In this document: positions 16,167 to 24,089 of the stretch, one piece after another | Layout of the letters: each line of letters starts with the position of its first letter | How positions within the stretch are numbered: the first letter of the stretch is position 1 | Assembly (NCBI GenBank): GCA_003576695.1 | Contig: QOZQ01000018.1 | Span: 1-64,000 of the forward strand | Direction: 5' to 3' | DNA length: 64,000 nt | From: Taklimakanibacter lacteus | Lineage (GTDB): Bacteria > Pseudomonadota > Alphaproteobacteria > Rhizobiales > Aestuariivirgaceae | The notes under the pieces: generated by a model | What the model saw: only the letters and a program-made list of their open reading frames with translations | Databases searched by the model: none | What the model was told of the DNA's origin: nothing | Made by a program: the position numbers and the translations under genes

Positions 16167-17443
16167 GCGAAGCGGCTCTCGGTATCGATGTCGGCACCTC
16201 TGGCATCCGCGCTGTGCTCGCCGGGCGCGACGGCGATATCCTCGCCATGAGCCAGACGGCGATGGCGTTGCCGCAGCAAAGCTTCGGGCGGCTGTGGCAG
16301 GACGCGCATGTTTGGTCGGCGGCGCTCGATGAAGTGCTGCTCGGGCTCAAGGCGAAACTCAACGGGCACCAGGTGCTGGCGCTCGCCATAGACGGCACGT
16401 CGGGAACCATCCTGCCGATCGATGGTGACGGTGCGCCGGTCGGCCTCGCCTCGATGTATAATGACGTGGCCGAGCAGAGATTCCTCGATCCTGTCATGAA
16501 GGTGGCGCCGCAGGAGACGGCGGCGCGCGGCGGCTCATCGCCCTTGGCGCGGGCGCTCGAGATGCAGGCCACGATTGCGCCGGCGCGGATCCTGCACCAG
16601 GCCGACTGGCTCGCGGGTCGGCTGTCGGGGCGCTTCGATGTCAGCGATGAGAACAACGCGCTCAAGACCGGCTATGATCCGGTGAAGCGGAGATGGCCGT
16701 CCTGGATCGGTGAGACCGGCCTCGATATGACGCTTTTGCCCGAGATCGTCGCGGCGGGTGAGCGCACCGGCACGATCCTTCCCAATATTGCCGAGCGCTA
16801 TGGATTGCCGCGCGATGTGGCCGTCGTGGCCGGCACCACCGATGGCTGTGCCGCCTTTCTTGCCAGCGGCGCCTCCACACCCGGAGATGGCGTCACCTCG
16901 CTCGGCACGACCTTGACCTTGAAGCTCCTGTCCGACCGCGCGGTCTTCGCGCCGCAATATGGAATCTACAGCCACCGGATCGGCGATCAGTGGCTGGCCG
17001 GCGGCGCGTCGAACACGGGAGGCGCCGCGCTCGCCGCCCATTTCAGCCGCGAGGATATTGCGCGGCTCACGCCCTTGATCGATCCCGATCATCCGACCGG
17101 GCTCGATTACTATCCGTTGCCCAAGCCGGGCGAGCGTTTCCCGATCAATGATCCGTCGCTCGCGTCGCGCGTGACGCCCCGGCCTGATGACCAGCGCCTG
17201 TTCTTCCAGGGCCTGCTCGAAGGCATAGCGGGGGTCGAAGCGCTGGGCTATCGCCGCCTCGCCGAGCTCGGCGCGTCCTCTCTCAAGTCCTTGCGCTCGG
17301 TCGGCGGTGGCGCCGGCAATGACCCATGGACGCGCATCCGCGAGCGCCTGCTCAAGGTCCGGAACGTGCCGGCGCTGTCCGAGCATGCGGCCGTCGGCAC
17401 GGCGCGTCTCGCCTGGCAAGGTATCGGCCATGATCTCCATTGA
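16163..17443 (+). CDS. FGGY-family carbohydrate kinase, D-ribulokinase/xylulokinase-like
   Basis: A 426-residue compact FGGY kinase. The phosphate loop is IDVGTSGIRA (8-17), followed by AIDGTSGT (75-82), the catalytic-type Asp in VVAGTTDGCA (227) and the C-terminal motif VGGGAGNDPWTRI. The short length and the DGTSGT motif match the plant and cyanobacterial ribulokinase-like group (SePSK/XK-1) better than glycerol or erythritol kinases; this assignment is from memory of that family. The start overlaps the regulator stop (ATGA), and the stop lies inside the HAD gene by 14 bases, so the last three genes are translationally coupled. Confidence 0.85.
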   Translation: MSEAALGIDVGTSGIRAVLAGRDGDILAMSQTAMALPQQSFGRLWQDAHVWSAALDEVLLGLKAKLNGHQVLALAIDGTSGTILPIDGDGAPVGLASMYNDVAEQRFLDPVMKVAPQETAARGGSSPLARALEMQATIAPARILHQADWLAGRLSGRFDVSDENNALKTGYDPVKRRWPSWIGETGLDMTLLPEIVAAGERTGTILPNIAERYGLPRDVAVVAGTTDGCAAFLASGASTPGDGVTSLGTTLTLKLLSDRAVFAPQYGIYSHRIGDQWLAGGASNTGGAALAAHFSREDIARLTPLIDPDHPTGLDYYPLPKPGERFPINDPSLASRVTPRPDDQRLFFQGLLEGIAGVEALGYRRLAELGASSLKSLRSVGGGAGNDPWTRIRERLLKVRNVPALSEHAAVGTARLAWQGIGHDLH

Positions 17444-18203
17444 AGGCCTGAGCCGGATCGCCGATCAGTATGACGGCATGCTGATCGACCAGTTCGGTGT
17501 GCTGCATGATGGCGCCAGACTCTATCCCGGCAGCCTCGGTGTGCTTGCCGAACTGCACCGGCTCGGCATTCCCGTCGCGGTGATGACCAATTCCGGCCGG
17601 CGCGCGGCGGCCAATGTGGCGCGCCTCACGCAAATGGGAATTCCGCGCGATCATTTCGTCGATGCGGTGAGTTCGGGCGAGGTCGCCCATGATCTCTTGC
17701 GCGGCACGGCGGCGAAGCGCGCTTTCATCATCGGCAGGACGGGCGATGAATATGGTTTCGATTATTTCGAGCTCGTCGAGCGGCCGCAGGATGCCGATAT
17801 CATTCTCATTCTCGGCACGGATGTGCCCAGGATCTCGCTTGCGGACTATGGCCGGCTCCTGAACGGCATCACCGTACCGGCGATCTGCTGCAATCCCGAC
17901 AAGCTGATGATCACCTCATCCGGCCTGCAGCCGGCGCCCGGCGCCATCGCAGCACTTTATGAGGCGCAGGGCGGCAAGGTGCGCTGGATCGGCAAGCCCT
18001 ATCGCGACATCTATGATTCTGCGCTGAAGGTAATCGGCAGGCCGAAGCGGGTCCTGTGCATCGGCGACAGCGCCGAGCATGATGTCGGCGGCGGGCGCGG
18101 CGCCGGGCTGACCACGCTCCTGGTCAGGACCGGCGTGTCGGAAGGCCTCACGCAATTCGAGCCCGAGCCCGATTACCTGCTGGAGCGCTTCACCTGGCGA
18201 TGA
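17430..18203 (+). CDS. HAD-superfamily hydrolase, class IIA (TIGR01459-like)
   Basis: A 257-residue HAD-IIA protein. Motif I is LIDQFGVLHDG (19-29): the nucleophile Asp 20 is present, but the usual second Asp is Phe 22. Motif II is VMTNSGRR, and the motif III/IV region is IGKPYRDIYDSAL then LCIGDSAEHDVGGGRGAG. This DxF/DxW pattern is a trait of the TIGR01459 group. Classical HAD-IIA enzymes such as NagD and Bacillus AraL are sugar-phosphate or nucleotide phosphatases and might remove toxic phosphorylated by-products. It overlaps the kinase by 14 bases. Its 3' end also overlaps the convergent iolB by 14 bases. Confidence 0.83.
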   Translation: MISIEGLSRIADQYDGMLIDQFGVLHDGARLYPGSLGVLAELHRLGIPVAVMTNSGRRAAANVARLTQMGIPRDHFVDAVSSGEVAHDLLRGTAAKRAFIIGRTGDEYGFDYFELVERPQDADIILILGTDVPRISLADYGRLLNGITVPAICCNPDKLMITSSGLQPAPGAIAALYEAQGGKVRWIGKPYRDIYDSALKVIGRPKRVLCIGDSAEHDVGGGRGAGLTTLLVRTGVSEGLTQFEPEPDYLLERFTWR

Positions 18204-18984
18204 GCCACTCATGCTCCTTGGCATTGTGGAATTTCCAGGTGCGCTTCGGCCCCGCCATCACATTGAGATAATAGAGATCATAGCCATGCGTGGCGGCGCA
18301 GGGATGATAGCCCTTAGGGACGAGGGTCACATCGCCGTCCTCGATCGCCATCGCCTCGTCGAGCGAGCGATCATCGGTATAGACGCGCTGGAAGCCAAAG
18401 CCCTGGGGCGGGTTGAAGCGGTGATAATAGGTTTCCTCCAGCAGCGATTCATGCGGGAGATTGTCCTCGTCATGCTTGTGCGGCGGATAGGACGAGGTAT
18501 GGCCGCCCGGCGTGATGACCTCGACGACGAGCAGGCTTTCCGCCGGCTCGGTCTCGGGCAGGATATTGGTGACATGGCGTATATTGGTGCCCTTGCCGCG
18601 CGTCTCCTGGCCGAGATCGTCGGGGCGGATGACGCGTGCCGGCAATTTGCCGGAGCCGGGCGCCGTGCACACGCCGATTTCGAGCGGCGTCTCGGCGGCG
18701 ACGCTCCAGGCCTTGCCGGCCGGCACATAGACCGACCAGGGTTTTCCCTCGAAAGGCGACATGCGCTCGCCAAGGATGCCGAGGTCCCGGCCATCGACCG
18801 TGACCCGGCCCTTGCCGGAGACGAAGACGAGGCAGGTCTCGCGGTCCTTGATCTCAGCCTTCGCGGCCTGGCCCGGCTTCAGCTTCCACAGATCGAAGCC
18901 GACATAGGTCCAGCCGGCCGTCTCCGGCGTCACATGGACGATGCGGCCTTCGCCCGTCTTGGCTTTCAGCAGCAGTTTCGCCAT
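18190..18984 (-). CDS. iolB: 5-deoxy-glucuronate isomerase
   Basis: A 264-residue cupin-type isomerase converting 5-deoxy-D-glucuronate to 2-deoxy-5-keto-D-gluconate in myo-inositol breakdown. Recognised by overall sequence: an N-terminal half with WTYVGFDLWKL and ETCLVFVSGKGRVTVDG, and the C-terminal metal site region SSYPPHKHDED with HRFNPPQGFGFQRVYTDD, as well as KGYHPCAA. Length matches the family (about 265). The start shares one base with the iolE stop (TGATG), so translation is coupled. It is last in the minus-strand iolC-D-E-B unit. The last 14 bases overlap the convergent HAD gene. Confidence 0.95.
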   Translation of the reverse strand: MAKLLLKAKTGEGRIVHVTPETAGWTYVGFDLWKLKPGQAAKAEIKDRETCLVFVSGKGRVTVDGRDLGILGERMSPFEGKPWSVYVPAGKAWSVAAETPLEIGVCTAPGSGKLPARVIRPDDLGQETRGKGTNIRHVTNILPETEPAESLLVVEVITPGGHTSSYPPHKHDEDNLPHESLLEETYYHRFNPPQGFGFQRVYTDDRSLDEAMAIEDGDVTLVPKGYHPCAATHGYDLYYLNVMAGPKRTWKFHNAKEHEWLIAR

Positions 18985-19868
18985 CAGGTGAGCCCGCCTT
19001 GTTTCAGGAACCGGACGAGATTGTCATAGCCCATTTTGGCATATTTCGCGGGCTCGGCTTTCCTCGGATCCTGCTCGGCCTCGACCACCACCCAGCCGGA
19101 ATAGCCCGGAAGCTGCTTGAACACCGAGACATAGTCGACCATGCCGTCGCCCGGCACGGTGTAGACGCCGGCGATCACTGAATCGAGGAAGGACCAGTCC
19201 CCGGCATCCGATTCCTTCCGCACAGCGGGGCGCACATCCTTGCAGTGAACATGGCTGATGCGTTTCCTGTATTTGCGCGCGAGCTCGGCCGGATCGGCGC
19301 CGCCCCAGGTGGCGTGGCCGGTGTCGAGCAGCAGATGCACGGCTTCGCCCGTCTCCTGCATCAGCCGGTCGATCTCTTCCGGAGTCTGGATGACGGTGCC
19401 CATGTGATGATGATAGACGAGCTGGAAGCCCTCCTGGCGCAAGAGTTCGGCGAGCTTGGTCAGTCGCTCGGTGAAGCGCTTCCATTCCTCTTCCGTCATC
19501 CTGGGTCTCGTCGAGAGCGGCTTCGACTTGTCGCCATGAATGGTGCGGGTGCATTCGGCCACGATGAAGACAGGGGTGCCCATGTCCTTGAGGAGCTTGC
19601 GGTGATGCGCGGCTTCGGCGAATTCGGTCTCGGCATCGCGCTCGATCAGGAAGATCGAATGCCAGCCGCCGATCAGCGCATGGCCGTATCTCTCGAGGAT
19701 CGGGCGCAGTTTCGCCGCTTCGCGCGGGAACTTGTTGCCGAGCTCCATGCCGACGAAGCCCGCCGCCTTCGCCTCGCTCAGGCATTGCTCGAGCGGGATC
19801 CAGCCGCCGATCTCCTGCATGTCGTCATTCGACCAGCCGATCGGATTAGCGCCGATGCGGATTGCCAT
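18984..19868 (-). CDS. iolE: Inosose dehydratase (myo-inosose-2 dehydratase)
   Basis: A 294-residue TIM-barrel enzyme that dehydrates 2-keto-myo-inositol to the diketone used by IolD. It starts with the family signature IRIGANPIGWSNDDM. Metal-site segments typical of xylose-isomerase-like barrels are visible: VYHHHMGT with the glutamate in TPEEIDRL, LLLDTGHATWGG, and ISHVHCKDVR. Length and sequence are typical. A paired REP-like element separates it from iolD, and it is coupled to iolB downstream. Confidence 0.95.
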   Translation of the reverse strand: MAIRIGANPIGWSNDDMQEIGGWIPLEQCLSEAKAAGFVGMELGNKFPREAAKLRPILERYGHALIGGWHSIFLIERDAETEFAEAAHHRKLLKDMGTPVFIVAECTRTIHGDKSKPLSTRPRMTEEEWKRFTERLTKLAELLRQEGFQLVYHHHMGTVIQTPEEIDRLMQETGEAVHLLLDTGHATWGGADPAELARKYRKRISHVHCKDVRPAVRKESDAGDWSFLDSVIAGVYTVPGDGMVDYVSVFKQLPGYSGWVVVEAEQDPRKAEPAKYAKMGYDNLVRFLKQGGLT

Positions 19869-19910
19869 GGGTGATACCTCCTGAACTACTTCGTCATACT
19901 GTTAATGAAC

Positions 19911-20011
19911 GTCATCCCGGCGAAAGCCGGGACCCCCTGAATAAAATAAACCGGGCGGCGCTGCCCGCTTTGCGATGATTCAATGGGTCCCGGCTTTCGC
20001 CGGGATGACGG
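19911..20011. repeat. Paired REP-like element between iolD and iolE
   Basis: Outer arms GTCATCCCGGC-GAAA-GCCGGG and CCCGGC-TTTC-GCCGGGATGAC are reverse complements 101 bases end to end. Read on the minus strand, its interior aligns with the element at 13428 (a GCGGGC/GCCCGG mini-hairpin and TTATTCAGGGGG), so it is the same element in opposite orientation. It sits inside the iol transcription unit. Confidence 0.85.
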
Positions 20012-20036
20012 TATGGGGTAGCACTGCATCGGATCG

Positions 20037-21884
20037 TCAATCCCCGATACGCTGCTGCTTCAGCGCCGTCTCGTATTTCTTCCGCGCGGCCTCGACTTCC
20101 TTGCGGGCCGAGACTTCCGGCACCGCCACGTCCCACCAATGACCGCCGGCATCGGTTGAGATCCAGGGATCGGTGTCGATGACGATGACGGTGGTGCGCG
20201 CATTGCCCTTCGCCTTGACGAGTGCTGCCTCGAGATCGGCGAGCGAGGAGACCTTCTCGGCAATGGCGCCCATGCTCCTGGCATGGGCGGCGAAATCGAT
20301 CTCGGGGAGAGTCTCATGCACCGAGTCGACGAGGAGATTGTTGAAGCGGGCACCGCCCGTCGCCTTCTGCAGCCTCGTGATGCAGCCATAGCCTCGATTG
20401 TCGAGCAGCACGATGGTGAGCTTGACGCCCAGCATCACCGAGGTCGCCACTTCCGAATTGAGCATCAGATAGGAGCCGTCGCCCACCATCACCACGACAT
20501 CGCGCTCGGGCTGCGCCAGCTTCATGCCGATGCCGCCGGCGATCTCATAGCCCATGCAGGAGAAGCCATATTCGAGATGATAGGAAGAAGGCGTGCTCGC
20601 CTGCCACAATTTGTGCATCTCGCCGGGCAAGCCGCCCGCCGCGCACAGGACCGATATGTCGCGGCCCAATGCGCGCTGCACCGCGCCGACCACCTGCGCG
20701 TCGGAGGGCAGCGCATTGGAAGCGGCGGTCGCCGCTTCGGCTTCCTTCATCCATGCCTTGAAGCCGTCTTTGGCCGATTTGGTCCATTGGGCATCGGCCT
20801 TGTAGCTGCCGAGATCGGCGGAGAGCTCCTCGAGTCCGGTGCGGGCATCGGCGATCAGCGGCAGAGCCTGATGCTTGGTTGCATCGAAGACCTGGGTGTT
20901 GAGGCCGATGAGGGTCTTGCCGGGATTCTTGAACAAGGCCCAGGAGCCGGTGGTGAAATCCTGCAAGCGCGTGCCCACCGCCAGGATGACATCGGCTTCC
21001 TCGGCCAGGTGATTGGCGGCCGATGTGCCGGTGACGCCGATGGCGCCCATATTGAGCGGGTTGAGGAAGGGCAGCGAAGATTTGCCGCCCTGGGTCTCGG
21101 CGACCGGAATGCCGTGGCGCTCGGCGAAGCCCGCCAGAGCGGCGGAGGCTTCCGAATAGAGGACGCCGCCGCCGGCGATGATCACCGGCTTCTTCGCCTC
21201 GCGCAATGTCGCCACCGCGCGGGCAAGCTCGTTCTCATCGGGCCTTGCACGGCGCTGCGTCCAGACCTTCTCGGCGAAGAAGCTCGCCGGATAGTCATAG
21301 GCCTCGGCCTGCACATCCTGGCAGAGCGCCAGCGTCACCGGGCCGCATTCGGCGGGATCGGTCAGCACTTGCATGGCGCGGAGGAGCGCCGGGATGAGCT
21401 GCTCGGGCCGCTGGATGCGGTCGAAATAACGCGACACCGGCTTGAAGCAATCATTGGCTGAAGCGGTGCCGTCGCCGAAATTCTCGATCTGCTGCAGGAC
21501 GGGATCGGGCTTGCGGTTGGCGAAGATATCTCCGGGGAGGAACAGCACCGGCAGGCGGTCGACATGGGCGACGGCGGCGGCGGTCACCATATTGAGGGCG
21601 CCGGGGCCGATGGAGGTGGTGCAAGCCATCATCCGCCGGCGACGCGTCGTCTTGGCGAAGGCGATCGCCGCATGTGCCATGGCCTGCTCATTATGGGCGC
21701 GATAGGTCGGCAATTCGTCCTTCACGCCATAAAGCGCCTCGCCCATGCCGGCGACATTGCCATGGCCGAAGATCGCCCAGACTCCGGCGAAAATCGGCTC
21801 CTTACGGCCGTCGATCAGCGTCATCTGGCGGGTGAGGAAGCGCGCCAGCGCCTGGGTCATGGTGAGGCGGATGGTCTTGGTCAT
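20037..21884 (-). CDS. iolD: 3D-(3,5/4)-trihydroxycyclohexane-1,2-dione acylhydrolase (decyclizing)
   Basis: A 615-residue thiamine-diphosphate enzyme that opens the ring of the IolE product to 5-deoxy-glucuronate. The architecture is that of the acetolactate synthase family: N-terminal domain with GHGNVAGMGEALY, a central cofactor-like domain with VIIAGGGVLYSEA, and a C-terminal ThDP domain with VVMVGDGSYLMLNSE (metal motif GDG...N). Starting at MTKTIRLT gives the usual N-terminus; six upstream codons are also open. The start overlaps the iolC stop by four bases. Confidence 0.95.
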   Translation of the reverse strand: MTKTIRLTMTQALARFLTRQMTLIDGRKEPIFAGVWAIFGHGNVAGMGEALYGVKDELPTYRAHNEQAMAHAAIAFAKTTRRRRMMACTTSIGPGALNMVTAAAVAHVDRLPVLFLPGDIFANRKPDPVLQQIENFGDGTASANDCFKPVSRYFDRIQRPEQLIPALLRAMQVLTDPAECGPVTLALCQDVQAEAYDYPASFFAEKVWTQRRARPDENELARAVATLREAKKPVIIAGGGVLYSEASAALAGFAERHGIPVAETQGGKSSLPFLNPLNMGAIGVTGTSAANHLAEEADVILAVGTRLQDFTTGSWALFKNPGKTLIGLNTQVFDATKHQALPLIADARTGLEELSADLGSYKADAQWTKSAKDGFKAWMKEAEAATAASNALPSDAQVVGAVQRALGRDISVLCAAGGLPGEMHKLWQASTPSSYHLEYGFSCMGYEIAGGIGMKLAQPERDVVVMVGDGSYLMLNSEVATSVMLGVKLTIVLLDNRGYGCITRLQKATGGARFNNLLVDSVHETLPEIDFAAHARSMGAIAEKVSSLADLEAALVKAKGNARTTVIVIDTDPWISTDAGGHWWDVAVPEVSARKEVEAARKKYETALKQQRIGD

Positions 21885-23776
21885 GGATGCGTCCTCTTCC
21901 ACAATTCGACAAGCCTGCCGAAACGTTGGGTCATGGCGGCGACCGCCTCTTCATCCGGGCGACGTCCGGCCAGCCAGTCCTTCGCCACATCATTGAAGAT
22001 CGTGCGGCCAATGGCAAATCCCTTTACCCAGGGCTGGCCCGATGCGATCTCGAAGGCCTTGGCCAGCTCGCTTTCCGGCGCCTCGAGGCCGAGAAGCACG
22101 ATGCCCCGGCAATGCGGATCATGGCGGGCGATGACGGCGCCGATATTCTGCCAGGCGCGGGCGCTGGCCTGCGGCTCGAGCTTCCACCAGTCGGGCTTGA
22201 TGCCGCGCTCATAGACGTCTTCCAGCGCCCGGGCGATGGTGTCGTCCGTGAGCGCGCCATGCTTGCCGGCGATGATCTCGACCAGCAATTCGCGGCCCAC
22301 GCTGCGCGCCGCCTCGAAAAGAGTGCGCAGCTTTCCAAGCTGCTCGTCCTTCAGCGCTTTGTCGTCATCGGGATGATGGAAAGCGAGGCACTTGATCGTG
22401 TGGCCGACCGGCCATTCGACCAGGCGGCTGCCTACATCCTGGGTGAACTCGAAACGCAGGGGACGCGAGCCCGGCTCTTCCAGCGGCCGCGCGATCCACA
22501 GATTGTGCTTCGCCGCGTCGAACATCGCCTCGCGGCCATAGATATCGTCGAGCAGCATGCCGAAGCCGGGCTCGCCTTTGGCGACATTGGCCGTCGCCTT
22601 GACGGCGAGGCGCTTGAAATCGGCGATGCGCGCGCGGGGCACATTCAGCTTGTCGGCCATGTCCTCGAGCTGCATCCGGTGATCGATCGCCAGCGCCAGC
22701 AGGCCTTCCGGCTGCGGGCGGCGCGTCGTCGCCCAGTGGATGTGGTTGATCGCCTCGTCGCGGCGCAGCGCCTTGTGCCGGCTGCCCTGCTTCAAGAAGA
22801 ACTGCAGCTCTTCCCAGGTCGGGATCTCGGGCGAGCAGAGGAGACGCGACACCGCGAAAGCGCCGCAGGCATTGGCCCAGGTGGCCGAGGTCGCATGGTC
22901 CTCACCCCTGAGCCAGCCGCGCAGGAAGCCCGACATGAAACTGTCGCCCGCCCCCAGCACATTATAGACCTCGATGGGGAAGCCCTGGCCGACAATGCCG
23001 TCCTCGATGCGGGCCGGAATGGCGTCGGGAAAGACGACGCAGCCCATAGGTCCGCGCTTCAGCACGATCGTCGCCTTGGACAAAGAACGGATCTTGCGCA
23101 GGGCGGCAAGCGTGTCTTCCGCGCCGCCGGCAATATGCACTTCCTCCTCGGTGCCGACGATCAGGTCGCAATCGGCCAGAATGGTCTGCAGGGCCTCCGA
23201 TACCTTGTCCGACTTGATATAGCGCTCCTCGCCGGCGCCATGGCCGGCGAGCCCCCAGAGATTGGGCCGGTAGTCGATGTCGAAGATGATCCTGCCGCCA
23301 TTCGCCTTGGCGATGGCCATCGCCTTTTTCTGGGCGGCGGCGTTGACCGCTCTGGCGAAATGCGTGCCGGTGACGAGGACGGAAGCGCTCGAGCGGATGA
23401 AATCGGGATCGATGTCGGCTTCCGACAAAACGCTGTCGGCGCAATTGTCGCGATAGAAGATGAGCGGGAAGGTCTTGTCGTTCTCGACCGAGAGCAGGAC
23501 GAGGGAGGTGAGGCGGTCCTTGTCGGTGGCGATGCCTTCGAGCGAGACGCCCTCGCGAGCCATCTGCTCCTTGATATAGCGGCCCATCTGCTCGTCGCCG
23601 ACGCGGGTGATGAGGCCCGATTTCAGGCCGAGCCTGGCCGTGCCGATGGCGATATTGGAAGGGCAGCCGCCGACCGACTTGGCGAAGGAGGCGATATCTT
23701 CCAGCCTGGAGCCGATCTGCTGGCCATAGAGATCGACGGAAGACCTGCCAATGGTAATGACATCGAGCGCCGCCAT
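21881..23776 (-). CDS. iolC: Bifunctional 5-dehydro-2-deoxygluconokinase / DUF2090 aldolase domain fusion
   Basis: A 631-residue fusion. Residues 1 to about 320 are a PfkB-family kinase (VITIGRSSVDLYGQQ at 6-20, anion-hole motif NVLGAGDSF at 272-280) that phosphorylates 2-deoxy-5-keto-gluconate. Residues about 330-631 are a DUF2090 domain (ALAIDHRMQLEDMA, GFAIGRTIF), regarded as the 5-dehydro-2-deoxyphosphogluconate aldolase part. The fusion is common in alphaproteobacteria and explains the absence of a separate iolJ. It heads the minus-strand iolC-D-E-B unit. An AGAA-N6-TTCC half-conserved operator lies about 76-89 bases upstream of its start. Confidence 0.93.
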   Translation of the reverse strand: MAALDVITIGRSSVDLYGQQIGSRLEDIASFAKSVGGCPSNIAIGTARLGLKSGLITRVGDEQMGRYIKEQMAREGVSLEGIATDKDRLTSLVLLSVENDKTFPLIFYRDNCADSVLSEADIDPDFIRSSASVLVTGTHFARAVNAAAQKKAMAIAKANGGRIIFDIDYRPNLWGLAGHGAGEERYIKSDKVSEALQTILADCDLIVGTEEEVHIAGGAEDTLAALRKIRSLSKATIVLKRGPMGCVVFPDAIPARIEDGIVGQGFPIEVYNVLGAGDSFMSGFLRGWLRGEDHATSATWANACGAFAVSRLLCSPEIPTWEELQFFLKQGSRHKALRRDEAINHIHWATTRRPQPEGLLALAIDHRMQLEDMADKLNVPRARIADFKRLAVKATANVAKGEPGFGMLLDDIYGREAMFDAAKHNLWIARPLEEPGSRPLRFEFTQDVGSRLVEWPVGHTIKCLAFHHPDDDKALKDEQLGKLRTLFEAARSVGRELLVEIIAGKHGALTDDTIARALEDVYERGIKPDWWKLEPQASARAWQNIGAVIARHDPHCRGIVLLGLEAPESELAKAFEIASGQPWVKGFAIGRTIFNDVAKDWLAGRRPDEEAVAAMTQRFGRLVELWKRTHP

Positions 23777-23851
23777 GACCTCCCAGCATCCTTGTAGGCT
23801 TGTGTTTGCTTTGGACGATATGAAACAATAATTCTATTAGATAGTCAATTC

Positions 23852-23865
23852 AGAATATTTGTTCC
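23852..23865. promoter_or_regulatory. Imperfect IolR-type operator upstream of iolC
   Basis: AGAA-TATTTG-TTCC differs by one base from the GGAA-N6-TTCC palindrome that I recall as the binding motif of the RpiR-type IolR of Sinorhizobium meliloti. It lies in an AT-rich stretch 76-89 bases before the iolC start, a proper place for repression. Confidence 0.5.
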
Positions 23866-23885
23866 ACCTGTGTCATTTCAAATTC

Positions 23886-24083
23886 CTCCTTCCTCCGCGA
23901 AGCGGGGGAAGGTGGCGCGTAGCGCCGGATGGGGGCGGTGCTGCGCGGGCTGTGTTGAAGGCCTCCACATCTGAGGCCCCCATACCGAGACACAATCTCA
24001 CAACATTCCAGGGAGTTTTGTCGGTTGCTCCACCCCATCCGGCGCCGCGCGCCACCTTCCCCGCGCTTCGCGCGGAGAAGGAG
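23886..24083. repeat. MITE-like inverted-repeat element
   Basis: Two arms of about 50 bases are near-perfect reverse complements: the left arm begins CTCCTTCCTCCGCGAAGCGG and ends GCGCCGGATGGGG (23886-23934); the right arm is 24032-24083. Between them are about 100 bases with no coding potential. Similar CACCTTC...CGGATGGGG palindromes are scattered in many alphaproteobacterial genomes. It fills nearly all of the 313-base gap between iolC and the RpiR gene. No transposase is present. Confidence 0.75.
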
Positions 24084-24089
24084 CAGTGC

